A stretch of 64,000 nucleotides of DNA from NCBI RefSeq assembly GCF_002237595.1, contig NZ_CP022529.1, positions 2,728,001 through 2,792,000 of the forward strand, read 5' to 3'. This DNA is from Labrenzia sp. VG12. GTDB lineage: Bacteria; Pseudomonadota; Alphaproteobacteria; Rhizobiales; Stappiaceae. The position numbers and the translations under genes were made by a program. The notes beneath the pieces are model-generated. The model searched no databases, was not told where the DNA came from, and saw only the letters and a program-made list of their open reading frames with translations. This document shows, in pieces, positions 31,198 through 39,688 of the stretch; position 1 is the first letter of the stretch; every line of letters begins with the position of its first letter.

Positions 31198-31860
31198 TCA
31201 GCGGTGAAGTATACGCGACGACAGCGGTGTCCGTGCCTGCCAGCGTGCCCGTTCCAGTTCCGGATCGACATGTTCTTCTTCCGGAAATCCGACGCATAGA
31301 TAAGCCACGAGCCGCCAGCTTTCGTCAACCTGCAGGATATCTGCGACCTTTTCAGGGTCGAGGATCGACACCCAGCCGACCCCCACACCTTCCGCCCGGG
31401 CCGCCAGCCAGAACGTGTGGATCATGCTGACGGTGGAATAGGCCAACGTCTCCGGCATGGTCATGCGGCCGAGCCCGTGCCCCTGCTCCGGATCCTCGTC
31501 ACTGAAAACGGCCAGATGCACCGGCGCTTCCTTGAGGCCCGCCAGCTTGAGCTGCCGGTAGAGCTGTGCCTTGTCGTTGGCGTAGCTTTGTGCGGCAGCT
31601 TCATTTTCCGCTTCGAACGTTGCGATGATCTCGCCCCGTTTCTGCTCGCTGTCGACAATCACGATCCGCCACGGCTGGCTGTTGCCAACGGACGGCGCAA
31701 GATCGGCCAGCTCCAGCAGATGGTGCAGTGTCTCGTCCTGCAACGGGTCCTGTCTGAACCGGCGTACATCCCGCCGCCACTTCAAAAGGGTCTCGAAATC
31801 AGTGCGAAACCGTTCGGAGAAGTCCGGTTTGGCGCCGTCGCCCGCTTGTCCTCCCGACAT
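31198..31860 (-). CDS. bluB: 5,6-dimethylbenzimidazole synthase BluB
   Basis: A 220-residue nitroreductase-fold protein that cleaves reduced flavin (FMNH2) with oxygen to make the lower ligand of vitamin B12. FMN-binding WRRDVRRFRQDPL is near residue 28, DLAPSVGNSQPWR near 55, and the BluB-typical GRMTMPETLAYSTVSMIHTFWLAARAEG (split near residues 133-160) with GVGWVSILDP. The Asp and Ser used by BluB are expected in these regions. No other cobalamin gene is near; it is set between apt (6 bases upstream) and the GNAT gene. Confidence 0.9.
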   Translation of the reverse strand: MSGGQAGDGAKPDFSERFRTDFETLLKWRRDVRRFRQDPLQDETLHHLLELADLAPSVGNSQPWRIVIVDSEQKRGEIIATFEAENEAAAQSYANDKAQLYRQLKLAGLKEAPVHLAVFSDEDPEQGHGLGRMTMPETLAYSTVSMIHTFWLAARAEGVGVGWVSILDPEKVADILQVDESWRLVAYLCVGFPEEEHVDPELERARWQARTPLSSRILHR

Positions 31861-31866
31861 GGCGGC

Positions 31867-32415
31867 TCAGTGACCCGGAAATTCCACCAGCGTGCGCACC
31901 GGCACGTTGAGGGCTTCCAGCTTCTTGCGGCCGCCCAGGTCCGGCAGGTCGACGATGAAACAGGCGGCCTCGATATTCGCGCCCATCGAGCGAAGCAGCT
32001 TGCAGGCCGCTTCGGCAGTGCCGCCGGTGGCGATCAGGTCGTCCACCAGGATGACATGGTCGCCCGGGCGGATGGCATCCTTGTGCATCTCCATCTCGTC
32101 CAGGCCATATTCCAGCGAATAGGCGATGCGCACGGTTTCGTGCGGCAACTTGCCCTTTTTGCGGATCGGCACGAACCCGGCCGACAGCTGGTGCGCAACA
32201 GCGCCGCCGAGAATGAAACCACGGGCCTCGATGCCCGCGACCTGCTCGACCTTGGACCCGGCCCAGGGCTGGACAAGCGCATCAACGGCCCGGCGAAACG
32301 CGCGTGCATTGCCCAGAAGCGTCGTGATGTCGCGGAACAGGATGCCCTCTTTGGGATAGTCCTTGATCGTGCGGATGGCGCTGATCAATTCATCCTGGAT
32401 CGTCTGTTCGGTCAT
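31867..32415 (-). CDS. apt: Adenine phosphoribosyltransferase
   Basis: A 182-residue enzyme converting adenine and PRPP to AMP. FRDITTLLGNARAFRRAVD is near residue 27, AGIEARGFILGGAVA near 60, and the PRPP-binding motif VILVDDLIATGGTAEAA near 120. ATG at 32415 is used; GTG directly before it is an alternative. It lies 100 bases after mtnP, which releases adenine from methylthioadenosine, so the two genes are consecutive steps of adenine salvage. Confidence 0.95.
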   Translation of the reverse strand: MTEQTIQDELISAIRTIKDYPKEGILFRDITTLLGNARAFRRAVDALVQPWAGSKVEQVAGIEARGFILGGAVAHQLSAGFVPIRKKGKLPHETVRIAYSLEYGLDEMEMHKDAIRPGDHVILVDDLIATGGTAEAACKLLRSMGANIEAACFIVDLPDLGGRKKLEALNVPVRTLVEFPGH

Positions 32416-32515
32416 CACATGTCTTTCTTTTAAAAACGTTCCGGCCGAAGCCCCCGGCCGGTGGTTATACCAAGTTTCCGCCGGTGGTCGAAGCCAATTC
32501 AGATGGACAAATGGG

Positions 32516-33394
32516 TTAGTCCCGGTTCAGCACACGCCCGGCCACCGCGTCGAGTTTGGCAACCAGCGCCGGATCGCGTTTGTCGGGTGCGGTCATGAAG
32601 GCAAACTCCAGCGCCGTGTCGGAGCCCGCCGGACAGGACTGGTGCTCTTTCGGCAGATCCCGCGCCACCCGGGCCACGAGGCGCTGCGCGTTTTCCGCAT
32701 TGTCGTGAAGGACCTTGATGATCGCCTGAATATCGACTTCGCCGTGATCGGGATGCCAGCTGTCATAGTCGGTCACCATGGCAACGGTCGCGTAGCAGAT
32801 CTCCGCTTCACGGGCGAGCTTGGCCTCCGGCATGTTGGTCATGCCGATGACGTCACAGCCCCAGGACCGATAAAGATGGCTTTCGGCCAGCGAAGAAAAC
32901 TGCGGACCTTCCATCGCCAGGTAGGTGCCGCCTTTCGAAAAGGCGAGGCTTTCCGCCTCCGCTGCCGCAGCCACCGCATCCACCAGCTTGGGGCTGACGG
33001 GGGTCGCCATGGAGACATGAGCGACACAGCCGGTTCCGAAGAAGCTCTTCTCGCGGGCGATCGTGCGGTCAATGAACTGGTCCACCAGCACGAAGGTGCC
33101 GGGTGCGTGTTCTTCTTTGAGCGAACCGCAGGCCGAAACGGACAGCAGATCGGTGACGCCGCAGCGCTTCATCACATCAATGTTGGCGCGGTAGTTGATC
33201 GTCGTCGGAGAATAGACATGGCCCCGGCCGTGGCGCGGCAGAAACACGATCTTGAGCCCGTTGATGGTCCCGATGCGCACCTGATCGGAAGGTGTCCCCC
33301 AGGGGCTTTCGACCGAGATCCATTCCGCATCTTCCAGGCCGGGAAGGTCATAGATGCCGGATCCGCCGATAATGCCCAATACTGCGTCTGCCAT
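32516..33394 (-). CDS. mtnP: S-methyl-5'-thioadenosine phosphorylase
   Basis: A 292-residue PNP-family enzyme splitting methylthioadenosine to adenine and methylthioribose-1-phosphate. GIIGGSGIYDLPGL is at residues 6-19, phosphate-binding RHGRGH in FLPRHGRGHVYSPTTINYR near 53, SACGSL near 90, and YLAMEGPQFSSLAE plus IGMTNMPEAKLAREAEICY in the C-terminal half, with the substrate Asp in VTDYDSW. The full length and motif set match MTAP. Start ATG at 33394; a start 12 bases earlier is possible. It precedes apt in the same direction. Confidence 0.95.
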   Translation of the reverse strand: MADAVLGIIGGSGIYDLPGLEDAEWISVESPWGTPSDQVRIGTINGLKIVFLPRHGRGHVYSPTTINYRANIDVMKRCGVTDLLSVSACGSLKEEHAPGTFVLVDQFIDRTIAREKSFFGTGCVAHVSMATPVSPKLVDAVAAAAEAESLAFSKGGTYLAMEGPQFSSLAESHLYRSWGCDVIGMTNMPEAKLAREAEICYATVAMVTDYDSWHPDHGEVDIQAIIKVLHDNAENAQRLVARVARDLPKEHQSCPAGSDTALEFAFMTAPDKRDPALVAKLDAVAGRVLNRD

Positions 33395-33452
33395 AACCGC
33401 TCCCAATCACATCAGAAAACCGGTGCTTCGTCGCACCGGATGCCAGCAAGGT

Positions 33453-33944
33453 TTATTTCAACTGATCGGCAATGGCGTCAAGGCCGGCCTGCGCGCATTT
33501 GGCCTCATTTTCGCTGCCGCCTCCTCCGGCAACACCGATCCCGCCAAGCAAGGTTCCGGAAGCCGTCAAGATGGGCAGGCCGCCCCCAAGCGGCACCACA
33601 CCCGGCATGGCACTCAGATCGCCGGCGCGGCCCTCCGCCACCTGTTGTTCCAGCTCCAGGGTCGGCATATTGAAGGACGCCGCTGTCCGGGCCTTGGAGC
33701 GGGCTGCCTCGGACACCTGTGCGCCGCCCATATTGTTGCGCAAGGTCACCTGCTCGACACCGAAGCGGTCGACCACCGCGGCTCCCGCCTGGTAGCCGGC
33801 TTCATTGCAGACCTCCACGGCCCGCAGGGCAGCGCGCATCGCGAGCTGAAGATCCAGCACCTCGACCGTATGCGTTGCAGCGGACTGGGAACTTGCCGGA
33901 AAGGGAAGCAAAACAAACAACAAGACAAGGAATGCGCGGCGCAT
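33453..33944 (-). CDS. Exported heme-binding protein of the GlcG/HbpS family
   Basis: A 163-residue protein with a signal peptide at residues 1-20 (AFLVLLFVLLPFPASSQS). The GlcG/HbpS domain fills the rest: LAMRAALRAVEVCNEAG, GAAVVDRFGVEQVTLRN, SKARTAASFNMPTLELEQQ, GGLPILTASGTLLGGIGVAGGG and a final Cys in EAKCAQAGLDAI. Family members bind heme or oxidised organics in the periplasm. It lies 39 bases after the bc1 terminator and reads towards mtnP; an association with complex III heme biology is suggestive only. Confidence 0.88.
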   Translation of the reverse strand: MRRAFLVLLFVLLPFPASSQSAATHTVEVLDLQLAMRAALRAVEVCNEAGYQAGAAVVDRFGVEQVTLRNNMGGAQVSEAARSKARTAASFNMPTLELEQQVAEGRAGDLSAMPGVVPLGGGLPILTASGTLLGGIGVAGGGGSENEAKCAQAGLDAIADQLK

Positions 33945-33950
33945 GCGTCA

Positions 33951-33990
33951 CCTCAAAAAAGAAAAAGCCGCCGGAACTACCGGCGGCTTT
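33951..33990 (-). terminator. Rho-independent terminator of the petABC operon
   Basis: On the minus strand an 11-bp stem AAAGCCGCCGG/CCGGCGGCTTT with a 5-base loop (33964-33990) is followed by TTTTCTTTTTT (read on the minus strand). It lies 25 bases after the cytochrome c1 stop codon. Confidence 0.92.
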
Positions 33991-34015
33991 CATCATGCAC
34001 TGTAACCTCGAGCAA

Positions 34016-34855
34016 TCAATGCTCAACGTTGCGCCAGAGTTTCTTCTTCGTGAAGTACAGCAGGCCGGCGAAGACGATCAGGAAGATCATGACCCGGAAG
34101 CCGATCTTCTTGCGCTCTTCCAGATGCGGCTCTGCGGCCCACATCATGAACGCGGCAACGTCCTTGGCATACTGGTCCACCGTCATCGGCGTGCCGTCGG
34201 TGTATTCAACAGCCTCATCATAAAGCGGCGGAGCCATGGAGATGAACTGGCCGGCCAGGAAGGAGTGGTTGTAGTACTGACCTTCCGGAACTTCGAGACC
34301 TTCCGGCGCATCCACATAACCCGTCAGCAGCGAGTAGATGTAGTCCGGGCCGTTTTCCTGGTACTGGGTGAAGATGTCGAATACGAAGCCCGGGAAACCG
34401 CGCTGCGCGGCACGGGCTTTCGCCAGCAGCGAGAAGTCCGGCGGGTAGGCGCCGTTGTTGGCTGCACGCGCTGCCTGCTCGTTCGGGAACGGAGACGGGA
34501 AGCGGTCGGCCAGAATGGCCGGACGGTCATACATGTCGCCGAAATCATCCGGGCCATCGACAACGGTATACTCCGCTGCAATCGCCTTGGCCTGATCTTC
34601 GGTGAAGCCAGGACCACCGTCTTCCGCGAGATTGCGGAAGGCGACGAATTTCAGGCCGTGACAGGCCGAACAGTTCTCGCGATAGACCTTGAAGCCGCGC
34701 TGCAGCTGGCCACGGTCGAAGAAACCGAACGGGCCGGAGAACGACCACTGCTGGTAGTCGATTTCAACCTTGGCGCCTGCGGCGACGGCCGGCGTTGCGA
34801 TGGCAAGAGCTGCCACCGCCGCGAGGGAACGAACCATATTGATCATGGTGCTCAT
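34016..34855 (-). CDS. petC: Cytochrome c1 of the bc1 complex
   Basis: A 279-residue c-type cytochrome. Residues 1-26 are a signal peptide. The heme site is ENCSACHGLKF near residue 60, the axial Met lies in FISMAPPLYDEAVEY, and one C-terminal membrane anchor (FRVMIFLIVFAGLLYFTKKKL) ends the protein. It passes electrons from the Rieske centre to soluble or membrane cytochrome c on the periplasmic side. It is a separate gene here, unlike the b-c1 fusion of Bradyrhizobium. Third gene of petABC. Confidence 0.97.
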   Translation of the reverse strand: MSTMINMVRSLAAVAALAIATPAVAAGAKVEIDYQQWSFSGPFGFFDRGQLQRGFKVYRENCSACHGLKFVAFRNLAEDGGPGFTEDQAKAIAAEYTVVDGPDDFGDMYDRPAILADRFPSPFPNEQAARAANNGAYPPDFSLLAKARAAQRGFPGFVFDIFTQYQENGPDYIYSLLTGYVDAPEGLEVPEGQYYNHSFLAGQFISMAPPLYDEAVEYTDGTPMTVDQYAKDVAAFMMWAAEPHLEERKKIGFRVMIFLIVFAGLLYFTKKKLWRNVEH

Positions 34856-34885
34856 TGTCTCAATTAACTCCTGATCCGGTTCGCG

Positions 34886-36151
34886 TTACTTCGTGTCCGG
34901 TGCGGCAGCCGCACCAGCCGGTGTACCTGAACCACCCTTCAGAACCGCTTCGGAGATCGAGGCCGGAAGAGGCTTCGGCTTCTCGAGGAAACCGAGCATC
35001 GGCAGGATGATCAGGAAGTGGGCGAAGTAGTAGGCGGTGAAGATCCGCGACAGGGTCACGTAGATGCCTTCCGCCGGCATGGCGCCAAGGTAGCCAAGGG
35101 CCACGCAGACAGCTGCGAAGATCCAGAAGAACTGCTTGAACAGCGGACGGTAGGCGCCGGAGCGAACCTTGGACGTGTCCAGCCAGGGCAGGATGAACAG
35201 GACCGCGATCGCACCGAACATCAACACGACGCCGCCGAGCTTGTCCGGAACCGCACGCAGAATGGCGTAGAACGGCAGGAAGTACCATTCAGGCACGATG
35301 TGTGCCGGGGTCACCAGCGGATTGGCCTCGATGTAGTTGTCGGCATGGCCCAGGTAGTTCGGCAGGTAGAAGGCGAACCAGGAGAAGAGCACCATGAAGA
35401 CGACGATCGCGAACAGATCCTTGACCGTGTAGTACGGGTGGAACGGAACGGTGTCCTGCTTGGTCTTCGGCTGCACGCCTGTCGGGTTGTTGTTGCCGGT
35501 CGTGTGGAACGCCCACACGTGCAGCAGAACCACGCCGAAGATCATGAACGGCAGCAGGTAGTGCAGGGAGAAGAACCGATTGAGAGTCGGGTTGTCGACC
35601 GCAAAACCGCCCCACAGCCATGTCACGATGGTCTCGCCGACCAGCGGGATGGCGGAGAACAGGTTGGTGATAACCGTTGCACCCCAGAAGGACATCTGAC
35701 CCCAGGGCAGAACGTAGCCCATGAAGGCGGTGCCCATCATGATCAGGAAGATGATCACACCCAGGATCCAGGAAATCTCGCGCGGCGCCTTGTAGGAACC
35801 GTAGTAGAGACCGCGGAAGATATGGATGTAGACGGCGATGAAGAACATCGATGCGCCGTTCGAGTGGAGATAACGCAGCAGCCAGCCGAAGTTCACATCG
35901 CGCATGATGTGCTCAACGCTGCTGAACGCCAATTCCGTGTTCGGCGTGTAGTGCATGACCAGAACGATCCCGGTCAGGATCTGTGCGATCAGCACGAAAA
36001 AGAGAATGCCGCCGAAGGTCCACCAGTAGTTCAGGTTTTTCGGCGTCGGGAAATCCACGAAGGAACCGCGAACGAGCGAAATGACCGGCAGGCGGCTTTC
36101 CAGCCACTTTGCCGCAGCGCTCTGCGGTACATAGTTTGAGTGTCCAGCCAT
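34886..36151 (-). CDS. petB: Cytochrome b of the bc1 complex
   Basis: A 421-residue integral membrane subunit with eight predicted helices and two b hemes. Heme-ligand His residues are in RYLHSNGASMFFIAVYIHIF and FSLHYLLPFMIFGVVLLHVW. The Qo-site motif PEWYFLPFYAILRAVPDKLG is near residue 290. It oxidises ubiquinol at the outer site and reduces quinone at the inner site. The C-terminus has a Gly/Ala/Pro-rich tail of about 20 residues. It overlaps neither neighbour; 26 bases separate it from the Rieske gene. Confidence 0.98.
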   Translation of the reverse strand: MAGHSNYVPQSAAAKWLESRLPVISLVRGSFVDFPTPKNLNYWWTFGGILFFVLIAQILTGIVLVMHYTPNTELAFSSVEHIMRDVNFGWLLRYLHSNGASMFFIAVYIHIFRGLYYGSYKAPREISWILGVIIFLIMMGTAFMGYVLPWGQMSFWGATVITNLFSAIPLVGETIVTWLWGGFAVDNPTLNRFFSLHYLLPFMIFGVVLLHVWAFHTTGNNNPTGVQPKTKQDTVPFHPYYTVKDLFAIVVFMVLFSWFAFYLPNYLGHADNYIEANPLVTPAHIVPEWYFLPFYAILRAVPDKLGGVVLMFGAIAVLFILPWLDTSKVRSGAYRPLFKQFFWIFAAVCVALGYLGAMPAEGIYVTLSRIFTAYYFAHFLIILPMLGFLEKPKPLPASISEAVLKGGSGTPAGAAAAPDTK

Positions 36152-36177
36152 GGCTGCCTCCTAAAAAATGCTTGCCG

Positions 36178-36738
36178 TTAGCCGATCTTGACGGTCGAGT
36201 CGCTGACGAACTCGAGCGGCGGAATGAGCAAATTCTCGGGAGCCGGTCCTTTACGGATACGGCCGGCGGTGTCGTAGTGGGAGCCGTGGCAGGGGCAGAA
36301 CCAGCCGCCGAACTCGCCGGCGTCGCCAATCGGCACACAGCCAAGGTGGGTACAGATACCGACCTGAACCAGCCAGTTTTCCTTGCCCTCGACGCCGCGG
36401 TTCACATCCGTTGCTGCCGCATCGGCCGGAAGATTGGCGTTCCGGGCCAGCTGGTCCGGCAGATCGCCGACCGGCACAGCCTTGGCCTCTTCCACTTCCG
36501 TCTCGGTGCGGTTGCGGATGAATACCGGCTTTCCACGCCACTGAACTGTAATTGATTGCCCCTCTTCCACGGCGGACACGTCAACCTCGATGGAGGCCAG
36601 CGCCAATGCGGAGGCGTCCGGGTTCATCTGGTCGATAAAGGGCCATGCCAGCGCGCCGGCGCCCACAGCGCCCATGGCGCCGGTCGCAATGTAGAGGAAA
36701 TCGCGGCGGGTCGGTTCCGCCTGATCCGTATGTGCCAA
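36178..36738 (-). CDS. petA: Rieske iron-sulphur protein of the bc1 complex
   Basis: A 186-residue protein with a twin-Arg signal-anchor (EPTRRDFLYIATGAMGAVGA) near residues 9-28. The [2Fe-2S] ligands are in CTHLGCVP and CPCHGSHYD, near residues 128 and 148. It takes electrons from ubiquinol to cytochrome c1. First gene of the operon; the 307-base region in front must hold the promoter. Confidence 0.98.
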   Translation of the reverse strand: MAHTDQAEPTRRDFLYIATGAMGAVGAGALAWPFIDQMNPDASALALASIEVDVSAVEEGQSITVQWRGKPVFIRNRTETEVEEAKAVPVGDLPDQLARNANLPADAAATDVNRGVEGKENWLVQVGICTHLGCVPIGDAGEFGGWFCPCHGSHYDTAGRIRKGPAPENLLIPPLEFVSDSTVKIG

Positions 36739-37045
36739 GGTCGCGTCCTCTCGAAACCTGTTCTACCTGTACCGAAAGCCCGCAACAGGTCCGATTTCCC
36801 TTCTTGCCCAAGAAGAGAGCGGAACCATGCCGGGCTTTTCGGGGGCCAAGTACAGTGAAACTCTGCACTGGCCAAGCGGCTTGTCTTTTTGCACCCTTCG
36901 AAACGCTTGTCCAGTTCAACAAACGTGTCGAAACGCATATGTCGCAGGCAAATCCACCACCGCGCCGCTTTTCTGCCCTTTTTTTGCGAACAAGCGCAAG
37001 ACCGGAATTCAAATGAATCCCGGCCCTGCTGGTTTTCTAACGCTT
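36739..37045. promoter_or_regulatory. petABC upstream region with a spaced direct repeat
   Basis: This 307-base stretch separates petA from the 3' end of an ABC exporter. It contains TCGAAACGC twice, at 36898-36906 and 36928-36936, exactly 30 bases apart, about three helical turns, consistent with a cooperatively bound regulator. No clear FNR-type box (TTGATN4ATCAA) was seen. No coding frame is convincing. Confidence 0.4.
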
Positions 37046-38890
37046 TTAAGCTGCCTGAACAGAGGACAAAAAGCCGCCGGACTGGTGCTGCCACAGCTGT
37101 GCATAGAGGCCATTCCGGTCCAGAAGCTCCTGGTGAGAGCCCTCTTCGATGATTCGACCCTGGTCCATGACAATCAGCCGGTCCATGGCCGCGATGGTCG
37201 ACAGGCGGTGCGCAATGGCAATCACCGTCTTGCCCTTCATCAGTTCGAACAGGCTCTCCTGGATCGCCAGCTCGACCTCTGAATCGAGCGCCGACGTTGC
37301 CTCGTCCAGGACAAGGATCGGAGCATCCTTCAACAGAACGCGCGCAATCGCGATACGCTGACGCTGGCCACCGGACAGTTTGACACCGCGTTCACCGACA
37401 TGGGCGTCCAGGCCGGTGCGACCGTTGAGATCGGTCAGATCCTTGACGAAGTCAGCAGCATGGGCCTTTTCAATGGCCGCCTCCACGTCCGCGCGACTGA
37501 CATCCGGCTTGCCATAGGTAACGTTTTCCAGGATCGAGCGGTGCAGCAACGAGGTATCCTGCGTCACCACACCGACATTGGCCCGGATGTCATCCTGGCG
37601 CACCCCGGAAATGTCCTGACCGTCGATCACGATCCGCCCGCTTTCAAGGTCATAGAACCTCAAAAGCAGATTGATCAGCGTCGACTTGCCGGCTCCGGAG
37701 CGACCGATCAGACCGATCTTCTCGCCTGGTTTGATCACCAGGTCGAGATTCTCGATCACGCCGGTCTGTTTGCCATAGTGAAAGCCGATGCCTTCGAACA
37801 GGATCTCGCCTTTCGGGACCTCCAGGGCCACGGCGTCCGGCGCGTCCGTGACGTCCCGCTCCCGCGAGATCGTGTTGATGCCGTCCTGAACGGTGCCGAC
37901 ATTCTCGAACAGGCCGGACACTTCCCACAGGATCCATTGCGACATGCCCTGAAACCTCAGGACAAGCGCAACGGCAACCGCAATTTCACCCGTCGTCACC
38001 TTGCCGGCCTGCCACAGACCGATGGACATGCCACCGACGGCAAACAGCAACACCATGTTGAGTGTCGTCAGAGTGATGTTCATGCCCGACACCAACCGCA
38101 TTTGCTGAAAAACGGTCTTCAGGAACGATGTCATCGACGTCTTGGCATACTCCTCCTCCCGCTCGGCATGCGAAAACAGCTTCACGGTGGAGATGTTGGT
38201 GTAGGCGTCGACGACATGGCCGGTCATCAGCGAGCGGGCATCCGCCTGGTCCCTGGACACGTTCTTCAGCCGCGGAATGAAGATCCGCATCGTGATCAGG
38301 TAACAGCCGAGCCAGGCGACAAACGGGATTAGGAAGTAGAGACTGGCTTCCGCAACCACGAACAGGGCAGCCACGAAGTAGACCGCCACATAGACCAGGA
38401 TGTCGGCAATCCGCGTGACGACCTCCCGGACCGCCAGAGCCGTCTGCATCAGCTTGTTGGCAATCCGCCCGGCAAAGTCATTCTGATAGAAGGATATGCT
38501 TTGGCGCAGGAGGTATCGGTGTACACGCCAGCGCACGGACATCGGATAGGTGCCCATCAGCCCCTGGTGAAACAGCATTTCCCAGAAGGCTGCAAAGGCG
38601 GGCAGCAGCACCAGAACAACAAGTCCCATCCAGAGGAGCTGCCGCCAGTTGTCCTGGAAGAATGTTTCCGCGTCTTCCGTGCTGAGCCAGGTCACCAGCT
38701 CCCCCAGAAACGTGAAGATCATCACTTCCAGAACGGCAATGATTGCGCCCAGCACCGATACGCCGGCCAGGATCGGCCAGACCGGCTTTGTGTAGTACCA
38801 GCAAAAGGCCCAGAAGCCTTTTGGCGGCACATCGAGTTCGGTATTTTCAAACGGATCTACGAGTTTTTCGAAACGTTCAAACATGGTCAT
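37046..38890 (-). CDS. ABC exporter, fused membrane and ATPase domains (first of two)
   Basis: A 614-residue half-transporter that would work as a homodimer or as a heterodimer with the related gene at 43680-45539. The N-terminal six-helix ABC membrane domain spans about residues 30-330. The ATPase domain has Walker A GLIGRSGAGKSTLINLL, Q-loop VVTQDTSLLHRS, signature VKLSGGQRQRIAIARV and Walker B PILVLDEATSALDSE, with IAHRLSTI as the switch. The substrate, likely a lipid or drug, is unknown. The ATG overlaps the stop of the preceding membrane-protein gene by 4 bases. Confidence 0.93.
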   Translation of the reverse strand: MTMFERFEKLVDPFENTELDVPPKGFWAFCWYYTKPVWPILAGVSVLGAIIAVLEVMIFTFLGELVTWLSTEDAETFFQDNWRQLLWMGLVVLVLLPAFAAFWEMLFHQGLMGTYPMSVRWRVHRYLLRQSISFYQNDFAGRIANKLMQTALAVREVVTRIADILVYVAVYFVAALFVVAEASLYFLIPFVAWLGCYLITMRIFIPRLKNVSRDQADARSLMTGHVVDAYTNISTVKLFSHAEREEEYAKTSMTSFLKTVFQQMRLVSGMNITLTTLNMVLLFAVGGMSIGLWQAGKVTTGEIAVAVALVLRFQGMSQWILWEVSGLFENVGTVQDGINTISRERDVTDAPDAVALEVPKGEILFEGIGFHYGKQTGVIENLDLVIKPGEKIGLIGRSGAGKSTLINLLLRFYDLESGRIVIDGQDISGVRQDDIRANVGVVTQDTSLLHRSILENVTYGKPDVSRADVEAAIEKAHAADFVKDLTDLNGRTGLDAHVGERGVKLSGGQRQRIAIARVLLKDAPILVLDEATSALDSEVELAIQESLFELMKGKTVIAIAHRLSTIAAMDRLIVMDQGRIIEEGSHQELLDRNGLYAQLWQHQSGGFLSSVQAA

Positions 38891-39315
38891 CTCTCCGACC
38901 CGCTCAACCGTAACACGGCAAGGTGGGTCAAGGCATTCTCCTGGTCAAGGGAGCGAGCGACGGGGCGAAGCGTGCGGCTTGACGCCAACATCAGGAGGCT
39001 AGCCACAAAGCTTGTGAATGCCAGGGCCAGGATAAACGTGCCCCAGAACAGCGCACCGAGCTGGTCCGCAAAAACAGAGGCTGGCATCAGGCGTCCGGCA
39101 ACTTCAAGCGCTTCGATCCGGCTCAGGTTGTAGATAAAGACCGGAATGAAAAACACAACGGTGGTTGCGAATGTCGCCCCCAGGAACACGCCGACGGCGG
39201 CGAAAAAGCGACGCGCGCGGCCGAAACGTCCTGGTTCCGGCTCTTCCGGCAAAGTGACGTCGAAATCCGGACGGTCTGCGAGCGCAGACAGGTCCGGTGA
39301 ATAATGGACTGACAT
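38887..39315 (-). CDS. Hypothetical membrane protein with two helices
   Basis: A 142-residue protein. The acidic N-terminus MSVHYSPDLSALADRPDFDV is followed by helix one (RFFAAVGVFLGATFATTVVFFIPVFIY, given here as residues about 37-63) and helix two (LFWGTFILALAFTSFVASLLML, about 88-110), then a polar tail. ATG at 39315 has CGGAGAC upstream and fits the compact start. Its stop overlaps the exporter start, so it is likely an accessory or regulatory subunit of that exporter. No family known to me. Confidence 0.7.
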   Translation of the reverse strand: MSVHYSPDLSALADRPDFDVTLPEEPEPGRFGRARRFFAAVGVFLGATFATTVVFFIPVFIYNLSRIEALEVAGRLMPASVFADQLGALFWGTFILALAFTSFVASLLMLASSRTLRPVARSLDQENALTHLAVLRLSGSER

Positions 39316-39438
39316 CGGATCGTCTCCGAAAAGGGATCGTATTGGATGGTGACGACAGACAGACGCAAGGCGACTGCAGCCAGCAGGCACGGCTTCAGCC
39401 GGTCACCGCAAATCTTGGATTTTGAATGAAGGCTCGCG

Positions 39439-39518
39439 GCCTCCTAGCGGAGGCGTGCAGAGATCCTTGGGCAACCCGCAAGGGCGACAAACGGGTGGAT
39501 CATGCTGTGATCTATCAT
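39439..39518 (-). other. Possible 24-residue leader ORF ending in a hairpin
   Basis: On the minus strand, CAGGAGGG precedes an ATG at 39518. The frame encodes MIDHSMIHPFVALAGCPRIS followed by four more residues and stops at 39444. Its TAG lies in the loop of a perfect 6-bp stem GCCTCC/GGAGGC (39439-39454). It sits 128 bases upstream of the membrane-protein/exporter operon on the same strand. A translated leader that controls a hairpin would be an attenuation-like device; this is a guess based on layout. Confidence 0.35.
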
Positions 39519-39558
39519 GTAGCCCTCCTGGTTGCGCAGCCGGGCGGCTGCTGGGGAT

Positions 39559-39582
39559 AAAAAATCAGCTGTCGGCAGCTGA
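39559..39582 (-). terminator. Rho-independent terminator after the GGDEF gene
   Basis: On the minus strand TCAGCTG/CAGCTGA (39582-39565) with a 4-base loop is followed by TTTTTT (39564-39559). It lies about 106 bases beyond the stop of the GGDEF/EAL gene and separates it from the exporter operon. Confidence 0.85.
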
Positions 39583-39688
39583 CAATTGTGGTGGTAACCG
39601 CTTTTGCCAGGCTTGGGAAGGGCAATTGCGTCATTTCGCTGCACGAGGCCGAAACCTGTTGCCCAACCGCCACAGCCTTTGAACGCAT

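Noticed and set aside
32363..33673. 436-codon plus-strand frame opposite mtnP
   Set aside because: MtnP motifs on the minus strand are complete; the plus-strand product is low-complexity.
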